Shown here: positions 1 to 7,045 of the stretch, in pieces
Layout of the letters: every line of letters starts with the position of its first letter
Position numbering within the stretch: position 1 is the first letter of the stretch
From: Bacteroidales bacterium UBA4788
Lineage (GTDB): Bacteria; Bacteroidota; Bacteroidia; Bacteroidales; VadinHA17
Direction of reading: 5' to 3'
Assembly: GCA_002402965.1 (NCBI GenBank)
Contig: DHGW01000051.1
Location: forward strand, 2,446 to 24,825
DNA: 22,380 bases
Translations under genes and position numbers: made by a program
Notes under the pieces: model-generated
Databases searched by the model: none
What the model was told of the DNA's origin: nothing
Seen by the model: only the letters and a program-made list of their open reading frames with translations

Positions 1-323
1 TATGTTCCTCCATAACGACCGGCAGTTGCCTTTATTCCGATTGCATTTGTTTTTTCAATCCATTCCCTGGCCGAAATTTTATAACTGTGCAATCCTGCCA
101 TACTTTTAATTGTGGCGAATTCGCCATAATTAAACAGAGGGTTATTTATGCTCTCCCAAATACCCAGGTACTCGACCGTATTTCGGTTCCTGAGCCAATC
201 CGAAATGAAGAAATCACCTTCCTTGGCTTTTATCATATCAGTGAGCGAAATATAATCCTCCTTCTGATACTCGATAACGCTTACAGAAATATCTCTTACG
301 GAAATAGTCCTTTTCTTGACCAT
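1..323 (-). CDS. KilA-N domain protein, N-terminal part (runs off left edge)
   Basis: The reverse strand from the ATG at 323-321 stays open to the window edge, giving about 107 residues. It starts MVKKRTISVRDI, then has a KilA-N-type core with YISLTDMIKAKEG, a DWLRNRNTVEYLGIWE segment and the characteristic TNAIGIKATAGRYGGT block just before the edge. Bacteroidales KilA-N proteins share this order, and the domain is a predicted DNA-binding fold first seen in phage and large DNA virus proteins. The C-terminal half lies outside the window, so length and fused domains are unknown. No Shine-Dalgarno sequence is visible, which is usual in Bacteroidota. The family call is firm. The role, whether mobile-element regulator or host gene, cannot be decided here. 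Confidence 0.85.
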   Translation of the reverse strand, partial: MVKKRTISVRDISVSVIEYQKEDYISLTDMIKAKEGDFFISDWLRNRNTVEYLGIWESINNPLFNYGEFATIKSMAGLHSYKISAREWIEKTNAIGIKATAGRYGGT

Positions 324-682
324 GGCAATACGTTTTTGTTACAATTAATACAGCGAGACCAGTAAGGTCAGTAACAAGTAAATTTAATGAAATTAATATC
401 AATCCTAACTGGATTTTTCCTGCAATTATCAGATTAGTTTAAAGCAAACACGATCCTTCTTCATTGACAGATACCAGAAACCAAGAAGTAGGTATATAAA
501 AAAATCTTGACGATCGTCTTTGCAGGAGATATCACTCTTGAATTTATAGCCTGAACCTGATGCAATCTGAGCCTTACCAATGGATTACCTTTAAGGATAG
601 GCTTGATTAAAAACTTCCTCTTTGTAGGTGATTTTCCGCCCCATCCCGGAGATACCCAAAACGAAGAGCGGTTTTTGATGCA
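324..682. other. Gap without a clear gene; one short open stretch
   Basis: Nothing with a proper start and stop was found between the KilA-N gene and the hydrolase pseudogene. On the reverse strand a 51-codon stretch between in-frame stops (TAA at 587-585, TGA at 431-429) reads like protein, with a hydrophobic run FFIYLLLGFWYLS, but it has no ATG until near its end. It could be a remnant of a decayed gene or chance. Promoters for KilA-N, if present, should lie at the left part of this gap; no TAnnTTTG match was found there. Confidence 0.4.
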
Positions 683-1621
683 TTATTGCCTGATGAACTT
701 ACGGATAGCATCCCTGATCTCCTCCTCGTGCCCTATCAGGAGGTGGCCGCCGGTTTCAATCGATACCAGCCGGCAGCCGGGGATACGCTCCGAAACAATT
801 ACAGCGCCTGCATAGGGCGGCGCAGGATCGTCCTTCGCATGAACAACCAGCACCGGGACAGTGATCTCCTCAAAGGGAAAGGTCTCATCAATAGCGAGGT
901 TCGAGACATACATGTCAAACAGGATGCCTTTCGTCCTCGCGGAAACCGGTAGTGAAGAGAGATAAAGGCTTGATATCATCGTCTTCCTCTCCCCCTCTGA
1001 CAGGGAGTTGAAGACCTCCTTCGGAATGAACATGGCGGACATCGACCTGCCAAAGAGCCTTACACTGCTCCAGTAGATGAAATCGGAACCAAAAACGGCC
1101 TTCATCAGGAATCGCGGTGGCAACGGCTTCGTGTCGCCCGGCACCACGGACGACTGCAGGATCATACCCTGGCATCTGCCGGGGTAGTCATGCGCGAAGT
1201 GATAGAGCGAGGGTCCTCCCGCCGGGTTGCCGATGACAAAAACGCTGTCTATCCCGAGGTGATCGAGCAACTCTACATATGCCGCAGCCTGCTTCGCGGG
1301 CGAAGGATCCTCCGGCATCGCGCTGCGCAGATACCCGAATCACGATACATACAGGTACCTGCAGCCTCCTCCCAGTGTGGAGGTGATCCACTTGCCCTGG
1401 TCGATGCCGCCGGTGATACCATGCGAGACCATCACCACCGGCCCCTCGCCCTCAGGAAGATACTCAATGTTGTCAAACGAGGAGCTGAATAGCTGCGACC
1501 CGATCCCTTCCACCGCCGCCCTCGCCGCAGAGAGATCCCTGTTGTACTTCGGGATGACAACTGCCAGCAGTACCGACACTACTACAAAAATGATTATCAA
1601 TAACATAGATTTGCGTTTCAT
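683..1621 (-). pseudogene. Alpha/beta-hydrolase pseudogene (in-frame TGA, nucleophile Ser replaced by Pro)
   Basis: A membrane-anchored alpha/beta hydrolase of about 312 codons is split into two parts in the same frame by a TGA at 1342-1340 (codon 94). The first part starts MKRKSMLLIIIFVVVSVLL, one N-terminal membrane helix, and contains the oxyanion-type motif MVSHGITGG. After the TGA, FGYLRS continues the usual [S]RFGY-type segment, so CGA (Arg) to TGA is the simplest origin. The nucleophile elbow reads GNPAGG where the family has G-x-S-x-G: codon 133 is CCG where TCG would give Ser. The acid residue (HAKDDPAPP) and the histidine (TGGHLLIGH) are still present. An internal ATG at 1318 could start a truncated protein, but it would lack the fold's first strands and the nucleophile. 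Two independent lesions support true decay, though a sequencing error at the TGA cannot be excluded. Confidence 0.85.
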
Positions 1622-2104
1622 GTTAGTCCCCCTTTGCCCGACAGCCGGAGTATGTACCCTCCCTCCTGCCGGTGTTTCAGTGTTATCAAGTTAGCAATAA
1701 CATGTTCCGCACCCATTCCGCGTTGAAGAATCATTTGACATGCTGTTCAACATAGAACCTCAGGGAAACAGACACATGGTTTGGCCGGCAGACTGAGGCA
1801 AACAGGCCGGATAATCTCAGCTACCTATTAACTACCGGCATGAAGTAACTGAGGAGCTAACTGTTACTGATGCTATCCAGGATTGAATAGCCCACAATGC
1901 TCACCGGATATAGCTCCGCAGAGAATCCATGAGCAGGGCCCGGTCTTAATTATTTCGTTTTTAAGTGTTTAAAGTTTATTTGTAACTTGTAAGGTATTTT
2001 CTCCCGTGCAGGGAGGGTAACGGCAGGCGATGTTTCATCGGACCGGTTCCGGTGAGATGTTTCCGAAACATAAACTGTTCAAACATGTAAAATGCCATCC
2101 AGAT
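1622..2104. other. Intergenic region without a recognisable gene
   Basis: This 480-base gap separates the divergent hydrolase pseudogene and the membrane protein gene. No open frame with coding character was found. It holds a short inverted repeat AGTAAC (1844-1849) / GTTACT (1863-1868) and an AT-rich stretch around 1945-2000, which is a reasonable place for the promoter of the downstream genes. No exact TAnnTTTG element was found. An in-frame ATG at 2030 would add 25 poorly protein-like residues to the next gene and is not preferred. Confidence 0.5.
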
Positions 2105-2770
2105 ATGAACACCCTTAAAAATCCATGGAGAATAAGCGGTATAGCCGGGATACTCTTCGTCCTTATCTCATTTGTTGCTTCGGGGATCAATAAGATGCCA
2201 CCGGCATACAGTGCAGATGCGGATTTTGTTGCATGGTTCGCCGGAAACGGTCCGTGGTACCGCTTTGGTCATTACGTGGCAGGAATAGCTTTCCTGTTGT
2301 TCTATTTTCCTTTTTATGCCGGTCTGTGTGAGCGACTGCGAAAGGCGGAGGGCGAGCCGGGAATATGGACCAGGGTAACCTGGGCCGGTGCAATCATGTC
2401 GCCGGCGATTGGCACTATTGCCGGCGCCTTTATCACATCACTGGCAATGCTCGGTGGTGATGTCACTCCCTCAGTGGCGCAATATGGTATGGCCGCCAAC
2501 TTCTATGCATACACCGTCTCAGGCGCTTTTGGAGGCCTGGCAATGACAGCCGCCTCACTGATAATCATCCGCACCGGCGTCTTTGCACGATGGACAGGCT
2601 GGGCAGGAATGATTACGGGCATAGCAGCCATCCTGAGCATCGCTACACTGCTTCAGAATGATCCGTCCGGCCTGTTCGCTGCAATCAATGGTATTGCGTG
2701 GCTGGTATACTTCCTCTGGATAGTTGTCGTCTCCGTGGAACTTATCCGGAGGTCTGTACGGGAAGGATAA
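2105..2770 (+). CDS. Multi-pass inner-membrane protein (DUF4386-like)
   Basis: The 221-residue protein begins MNTLKNPWRISGIAGILFVLISF and has about six hydrophobic segments (roughly residues 13-28, 57-76, 94-115, 134-156, 165-182 and 189-210) with short loops. The last one is followed by a basic tail, ELIRRSVREG. Alternating Gly/Ala-rich helices and an N-terminal NP-W-R-I-x-G-I-A-G pattern resemble DUF4386-type membrane proteins, but I cannot assign a family securely and no catalytic motif stands out. The start at 2105 is preferred over the upstream ATG at 2030 because the extra residues (histidine- and lysine-rich) do not resemble a membrane protein N-terminus. Its stop lies four bases before the next ATG, so it is probably co-transcribed with the DNA glycosylase gene. 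Function is unknown. Confidence 0.75.
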   Translation: MNTLKNPWRISGIAGILFVLISFVASGINKMPPAYSADADFVAWFAGNGPWYRFGHYVAGIAFLLFYFPFYAGLCERLRKAEGEPGIWTRVTWAGAIMSPAIGTIAGAFITSLAMLGGDVTPSVAQYGMAANFYAYTVSGAFGGLAMTAASLIIIRTGVFARWTGWAGMITGIAAILSIATLLQNDPSGLFAAINGIAWLVYFLWIVVVSVELIRRSVREG

Positions 2771-2774
2771 AGAG

Positions 2775-3500
2775 ATGAAGACATTTGCCGACAGGATAAT
2801 TGAGTTCAACAGGAATATGGAGTTCCGGGGCAGGCTTCCCAAGGACATCAGCATCATGAATCCCTTCCGCGGCGGCAGTGATTATATCTTCACAATATCC
2901 TCTGCATTTTACCAAAAATACTATGATGACAACAACCCGAGAAGACTGATCCTCGGTATCAATCCCGGACGCTTCGGCGCAGGGTTCACAGGCATCCCCT
3001 TCACCGACACGAAGAGGCTGACAGGTGAGTGCGGCATTGCTTACAAGGGCAGACAGACACATGAGCCGTCGTCGGTCTTTATCTATGAGGTGATCAGGGC
3101 ATACGGCGGACCGGAAATATTCTACAGCGACTACTACATCAACTCCGTCTGTCCCCTGGGATTCACTCACAAGGGCGAAAACGGCAGGGAGAAGAACTAT
3201 AACTACTATGACCGTGAAGACCTGACCGTCGCCGTGACCGATTTCATTGTATGGAACATAAGGGAGCAAATAGCCATGGGTGTTCGTACAGACGTCTGCT
3301 TCTGCCTGGGTACCGGGAAGAATGAAAAGTATCTCCATGCCCTGAACGACAGGTACGGTTTCTTCGGGGAGTTAGTCGCCCTCGAGCATCCGAGGTTCAT
3401 CGTGCAGTACAGGTCAGCCTCGGGAGATGAATATGTGAGCAAGTATCTGGCGCTTCTCAAAAAGGAAAAGGAGAATACACTCCCGGAGATAAGGAGGTAA
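2775..3500 (+). CDS. SMUG2-type uracil-DNA glycosylase family protein
   Basis: The 241-residue protein belongs to the uracil-DNA glycosylase superfamily, enzymes that excise uracil or related damaged bases to start base excision repair in the cytoplasm. Diagnostic stretches are LILGINPGRFGAG (residues 58-70, the catalytic-loop region), TGIPFTDTKRL just after it, THEPSSVFIYE, FYSDYYINSVCPLGFT, the strand VCFCLGTGKNEKYL, and LEHPRFIVQYR, which holds the HPxF-type His motif near the end. These match the SMUG2 group common in Bacteroidota, at the usual length. The start at 2775 is chosen because it follows the purine-rich GGATAAAGAG and gives the family's normal N-terminus (MKTFADRIIEFN); an in-frame ATG at 2724 lies within the upstream gene. 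It is spaced four bases from the membrane protein gene, suggesting one transcript. Nothing looks broken. Confidence 0.9.
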   Translation: MKTFADRIIEFNRNMEFRGRLPKDISIMNPFRGGSDYIFTISSAFYQKYYDDNNPRRLILGINPGRFGAGFTGIPFTDTKRLTGECGIAYKGRQTHEPSSVFIYEVIRAYGGPEIFYSDYYINSVCPLGFTHKGENGREKNYNYYDREDLTVAVTDFIVWNIREQIAMGVRTDVCFCLGTGKNEKYLHALNDRYGFFGELVALEHPRFIVQYRSASGDEYVSKYLALLKKEKENTLPEIRR

Positions 3501-3604
3501 AAACAAAAGAGTTCCGCGCAAATGTCTCAAACCAATCTGAACAAATCCATACGTTTAATGGTTAGTGATAGTGTATAACAAATGTCAAACAAAAACATAA
3601 AATC

Positions 3605-4039
3605 ATGAAAAGAAGATCAACAGCCATATGGCAGGGTGACGGCGCAGACGGCAAAGGAACTCTTACCTCAGTCAGCGGGGTGCTCGACCAGACCCCATAT
3701 TCATCAGCAGCACGGTTCAAGAATGAGGACGGCAAAGCCGGTACCAATCCTGAGGAGCTTATTGCCGCTGCCCACAGCGGATGCTATGCCATGGCGCTGA
3801 GTTATGCCCTCACCGGAGCAGGATTCGTTCCTGATGAGCTGCAGGTCAGAGCAGATGTCAGCCTGGAGAATGTGACGGATCATTTTGAGATAACCGGTAT
3901 CCATCTTGATCTAGCAGGAAAGGTTAAGGGAATAACCGAGGAGAAATTTCTGGAGCTGGCGGCCGAGGCAAAGGTCAACTGTCCTGTCTCACGGGCACTG
4001 AGGGCTGTTGAGATCACACTGGCGGCCAGGCTGGTCTAG
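3605..4039 (+). CDS. OsmC/Ohr-family peroxiredoxin
   Basis: This 144-residue protein matches OsmC-type thiol peroxidases, which reduce organic hydroperoxides using two cysteines. The N-terminal half contains the glycine-rich GKGTLTSVSGVLDQTPYSS region and the GTNPEELIAAAHSGCYAMALS motif with the peroxidatic Cys60. The resolving Cys126 is in KVNCPVSRAL. Both catalytic cysteines and the length agree with the OsmC branch (close to E. coli OsmC, about 143 residues), where the sequence starts K-R-x-x-A-x-W-x-G as here. It stands alone: over 100 bases separate it from the glycosylase upstream and about 200 from the methyltransferase downstream. A role in oxidative stress defence is known for the family and inferred here. 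Confidence 0.92.
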   Translation: MKRRSTAIWQGDGADGKGTLTSVSGVLDQTPYSSAARFKNEDGKAGTNPEELIAAAHSGCYAMALSYALTGAGFVPDELQVRADVSLENVTDHFEITGIHLDLAGKVKGITEEKFLELAAEAKVNCPVSRALRAVEITLAARLV

Positions 4040-4070
4040 GGTAAGCGTATATATTAAAGCCCGGCGCTGA

Positions 4071-4101
4071 TGCCTCTATAAGATTCTGAACCTGAGAGGC
4101 A
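4071..4101. repeat. Inverted repeat TGCCTCT / AGAGGCA downstream of the OsmC gene
   Basis: Perfect 7-base arms at 4071-4077 and 4095-4101 flank a 17-base spacer. It starts 31 bases after the OsmC stop codon. It could act as an RNA hairpin that stabilises or ends the transcript, but there is no T-run after it, so a classical intrinsic terminator is not supported. Confidence 0.35.
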
Positions 4102-4121
4102 GAAATCGCAAAGGATCGTAA

Positions 4122-4136
4122 CAGGATCAGATCCTG
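4122..4136. promoter_or_regulatory. 15-bp near-perfect palindrome, possible operator
   Basis: CAGGATC and its exact reverse complement GATCCTG are separated by one A. It lies 107 bases upstream of the methyltransferase start, within the OsmC-methyltransferase gap. The compact symmetry is typical of dimeric regulator sites, but no matching regulator or second copy was recognised. Confidence 0.3.
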
Positions 4137-4243
4137 ACCTAATCGGGTGTACGACCAGATTGCTTCAATTACAATTTTTCGTGGTTTCCATCCGGGCATT
4201 TCCCGCCAGTTTCATAACTTGCTGCCTGATAAATTCTTTCATC

Positions 4244-5017
4244 ATGAGCAGTGAAGATAAATCGATTCATGCAATCGACTTTGGTTTAATCTGTGAATAT
4301 TTCTCAGGCATAGAGAGACAGGGTCCTGGCAGTCCGGAAGTGACAATAAAGGCATTGAGTTTTATCGACAACCTTACAAATGAATCAAGGATTGCCGATA
4401 TCGGCTGTGGCACAGGCGGACAGACGATGGTGCTGGCGCAGAATACACCGGGAAGGATTACAGGAATCGATTTGTTTCCGAAATTTATTGACCTGTTCAA
4501 TGCCAATGCCAGGAAGCTGAATCTTCAGGACAGGGTTGAAGGTATTGCAGGTTCGATGGATAAACTCCCTTTTCAGGATGAAGAGCTGGACCTGATCTGG
4601 TCTGAAGGAGCGATTTACAATATTGGATTTGAACGCGGTTTGAATGAATGGCGCAAATTCCTGAAGAAGGAAGGATATATTGCAGTTTCAGAGAGTTCAT
4701 GGTTTACTGAAGAACGGCCGGAAGAGATCAGCAGGTTCTGGCTGGATGCCTATGCTGAGATTGACACTATCCCGAAGAAGGTCGCCCAGATGCAGAAAGC
4801 CGGGTATGTTCCGGTTGCAACTTTTATCCTGCCTGAAAACTGTTGGACAGTAAATTACCATGAACCCCAGGATTCAATACAGGAGGCCTTCCTGAACAAG
4901 TATAAAGGGAATAAAGCTGCTGAAGATCTTGTTGCTTTTCAAAAGCATGAGGCTCAGATATATAAGAAGTATAAGGCGTATTACGGCTATGTGTTTTATA
5001 TAGGCAGGAAGATATAA
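4244..5017 (+). CDS. Class I SAM-dependent methyltransferase
   Basis: The 257-residue protein has a Rossmann-type methyltransferase fold. Motif I is ADIGCGTGGQT (residues 51-61), which binds S-adenosylmethionine; the acidic residue closing the second strand is in ITGIDLFPKF; and GSMDKLPFQDEELDLIWSEGAIYNIGF covers the adenine-binding and post-motif IV parts. The C-terminal third (GYVPVATFILPENCWTVNYHEP) is typical of Methyltransf_11/25 proteins acting on small molecules. The substrate cannot be read from the sequence. The start at 4244 gives the usual short N-terminus; a longer in-frame ORF from 4160 would add 28 cysteine- and phenylalanine-rich residues that do not look like part of the family. 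No operon partner is evident; the next gene downstream is on the other strand. Confidence 0.85.
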   Translation: MSSEDKSIHAIDFGLICEYFSGIERQGPGSPEVTIKALSFIDNLTNESRIADIGCGTGGQTMVLAQNTPGRITGIDLFPKFIDLFNANARKLNLQDRVEGIAGSMDKLPFQDEELDLIWSEGAIYNIGFERGLNEWRKFLKKEGYIAVSESSWFTEERPEEISRFWLDAYAEIDTIPKKVAQMQKAGYVPVATFILPENCWTVNYHEPQDSIQEAFLNKYKGNKAAEDLVAFQKHEAQIYKKYKAYYGYVFYIGRKI

Positions 5018-5084
5018 CTGCTGAACGCCGGTGGCTATGCTCCCAGGACCAATGTCATCAACCGGGCAGGAATTATAACCCTCC

Positions 5085-5615
5085 TTACCGCATATCAGCC
5101 TGCTCCATAGTGCCGGTGAAGTTACCGGTCAGTTTCCCGCCCCCGGAAGCAGGACTGATAGTGAAGTCGAAATTAATATCATATGTCCCTTCATCATTTT
5201 CCACATCCATTGTGCCTGAAGAGATCTCAACAGTATAAAGTGCCTTCCCCTGATCCGATATGGAAAAGTTTGCCATGACGCCGAACTCGCACTCGGTACC
5301 AACGACAGAGGAGGTGCCATCGGCAATCATCACACCGTCCGGCTGTTGCATACGATTGATCATTAAAGTCGCCCAGGATTCAAGGGCGAACCGAATTGCA
5401 GTTTTATAAATGAACGCCTCGCACTCGATGCCATAGGGTCCTTCATACTCACCGCCCTGCACCTCATCGGTTCTGTTGAGATCGATGGTTTCAAGTGTAT
5501 TTCCCGTGATTGTGATCTTGCTCCTGTCTTCAAGATCCACCTTGTTGCATCCTGACATCATGCCAAAGTACGCCAGCAGGATTAACGATAAGATTCCCGT
5601 TGCAGTTCTTTTCTT
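5085..5615 (-). CDS. Small lipoprotein of unknown function, start codon missing
   Basis: From the ATG at 5561 the frame encodes 158 residues beginning MMSGCNKVDLED. The same frame stays open upstream of this ATG and reads KKRTATGILSLILLAYFG directly before MMSGC: a basic n-region, a hydrophobic core and a lipobox-like MSGC. That is a complete lipoprotein signal peptide, yet no ATG, GTG or TTG lies in this frame before an in-frame TAA just upstream. A TTG at 5631-5629 would come into frame if one base were removed from the five-C run at 5616-5620. So the start is either mutated or hidden by a one-base error; the short version from 5561 would have no export signal. The mature part (many Thr/Glu/Gly, ending GKLTGNFTGTMEQADMR) looks beta-rich and matches no family I know. 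Treat as a possible pseudogene. Confidence 0.6.
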   Translation of the reverse strand, partial: KKRTATGILSLILLAYFGMMSGCNKVDLEDRSKITITGNTLETIDLNRTDEVQGGEYEGPYGIECEAFIYKTAIRFALESWATLMINRMQQPDGVMIADGTSSVVGTECEFGVMANFSISDQGKALYTVEISSGTMDVENDEGTYDINFDFTISPASGGGKLTGNFTGTMEQADMR

Positions 5616-5758
5616 CCCCCTGGTACAGCAAGTTTATCTGTCTAAGTTATTAATTATTAATGACCGGGCAAAAACCTGAAATATTCATTTTCCTTTAGCT
5701 GGCCAAATCCTTACTTTTATCGAAGGATTTATACAGGTAGAAATCGAATGCTTTTATT

Positions 5759-6598
5759 ATGAATAATAATGTCCGTTTCCCATTACGCTTTTTCTTAATT
5801 ACATTTCTCTGGTCATGGATACTCTGGACTCCTCTTGTCCTGGCCAGCCTCAAGATAATTCCTGCTTCAGATAAGCTTCTGTCGATCCTTACATTCATTG
5901 CAATAATGCTGGGAGCTTTTGGACCGCTTGCAGGTGCACTGATTGTCCTGCGCCGGGAAAAAGGCAAAAGTTACTTAAAGAAATACCTGCAAAGCTTCCT
6001 GGATTTCAAATTAGGCTGGAAGACTTATGTTATTCCAATATTAATCTTTGGCGGCAGCACATTTATTGCATGGTTTTTCCCGGAATTACTCGGAGAAAAA
6101 CGGTCAGCCATGCTACTGCCTTCAATCTGGGTCTATATTCCCTGTTTAATATTCATGATCTTCCTGGGTGGTGGTCAGGAAGAATTTGGCTGGCGGGGTT
6201 ATGCTCTCCCTGTTCTTGAAAATAAATTCGGAATATGGCTCGCAAACATTATGTTAGGGATTACCTGGGCTTTCTGGCATGCCCCGTTATGGTTCATAAG
6301 AGGTACAAGTCAGAATCATATGAATTTCGGAGGGTTTATTCTCCTTATGACCGGATATTCTTTCATTTTTTCATGGATTCGAAGAATCTCCGGTAACAGG
6401 CCATTTTCGGGATTATATGTTCATGGCCTTGCCAATTCCTTCATTGCAATCATGCCGACACTGACAATGCAAAAGGACATGCCACAAACACGATTCTGGA
6501 TATGGGTAACCCTGACGCTATTTATCGGCATATTAATTACCGTTTTACGTGAAAAAAAGTCCATAAACCTGAGTAGATCTGCGTTCATTATAAGTTAA
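5759..6598 (+). CDS. CPBP-family intramembrane metalloprotease (Abi/Rce1-like)
   Basis: A 279-residue polytopic membrane protein with the three CPBP signature motifs: EExxxR as EEFGWRG (Glu141, Glu142, Arg146), FxxxH as FWHAPLWF (His174), and HxxxN/D as HGLAN (His222, Asn226). These residues form the catalytic core of Rce1/Abi proteases, which cleave substrates within or next to the membrane. About seven or eight hydrophobic segments are visible, starting with FFLITFLWSWILWTPLVL. Motif spacing and length are normal for bacterial members, so it is probably active. The substrate is unknown; bacterial relatives are linked to bacteriocin self-immunity, processing of prenylated or peptide substrates, or signalling. 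The next gene begins 12 bases after its stop, which suggests co-transcription. Confidence 0.92.
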   Translation: MNNNVRFPLRFFLITFLWSWILWTPLVLASLKIIPASDKLLSILTFIAIMLGAFGPLAGALIVLRREKGKSYLKKYLQSFLDFKLGWKTYVIPILIFGGSTFIAWFFPELLGEKRSAMLLPSIWVYIPCLIFMIFLGGGQEEFGWRGYALPVLENKFGIWLANIMLGITWAFWHAPLWFIRGTSQNHMNFGGFILLMTGYSFIFSWIRRISGNRPFSGLYVHGLANSFIAIMPTLTMQKDMPQTRFWIWVTLTLFIGILITVLREKKSINLSRSAFIIS

Positions 6599-6610
6599 CT
6601 TTTAAAAAAC

Positions 6611-7003
6611 ATGGATAAGCATACTGTTTCAGAAACGATCATTGCTTTGGAGACACAGGCTCTCGAAGCATGGCACAATGGTAATCCCTCCCCCTATCTC
6701 GAACTTTATTCAAAGGACTTTACTTATTTCGACCCTGCACATGAAAGGCGGATTGACGGTTGGGACAAGATAAAAGAGTTCTATGAAAGCATGCGTGGAA
6801 AGGTAAAGATGGATAGATTCGAAATAATAAATCCCATTGTACAATCGACTGATAAAATGGCTGTTCTGACCTACAATCTGCACTCATACTCGGGTGAAAC
6901 ACTCTGGAAAGAGAATTGCACAGAAGTGTACAGGCTTGAAGAAAATAACGAGTGGAAAATCATCCACAGCCATTGGTCGTTGACCAAACCTTCTGTTGAT
7001 TAA
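6611..7003 (+). CDS. NTF2-like / DUF4440-type (SnoaL-like) small protein
   Basis: The 130-residue protein has the cone-shaped NTF2-like fold pattern: an N-terminal helix (ETIIALETQALEAWHNGN), the segment YLELYSKDFTYFDPAHERRIDGWDKIKEFYESM, then paired beta strands ending in the typical WKIIHSHWS. Family members are either small enzymes (isomerases, dehydratases) or non-catalytic ligand-binding domains. The conserved pocket residues are not enough to choose a substrate. There is no signal peptide, so it is cytoplasmic. It sits 12 bases after the CPBP protease gene and 42 bases before the serine hydrolase gene, likely in one transcript. Confidence 0.8.
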   Translation: MDKHTVSETIIALETQALEAWHNGNPSPYLELYSKDFTYFDPAHERRIDGWDKIKEFYESMRGKVKMDRFEIINPIVQSTDKMAVLTYNLHSYSGETLWKENCTEVYRLEENNEWKIIHSHWSLTKPSVD

Positions 7004-7045
7004 TTACACTGATTTATGATGTTAAATTAAAGATGAACCGGAGAA

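Noticed and set aside
1340..1342. TGA read as an amino acid (selenocysteine or alternative code)
   Set aside because: Intact genes here (TPR protein, ImmA, YgiD-type protein) end in TGA, no SECIS-like structure was noticed, and the hydrolase also lost its nucleophile.
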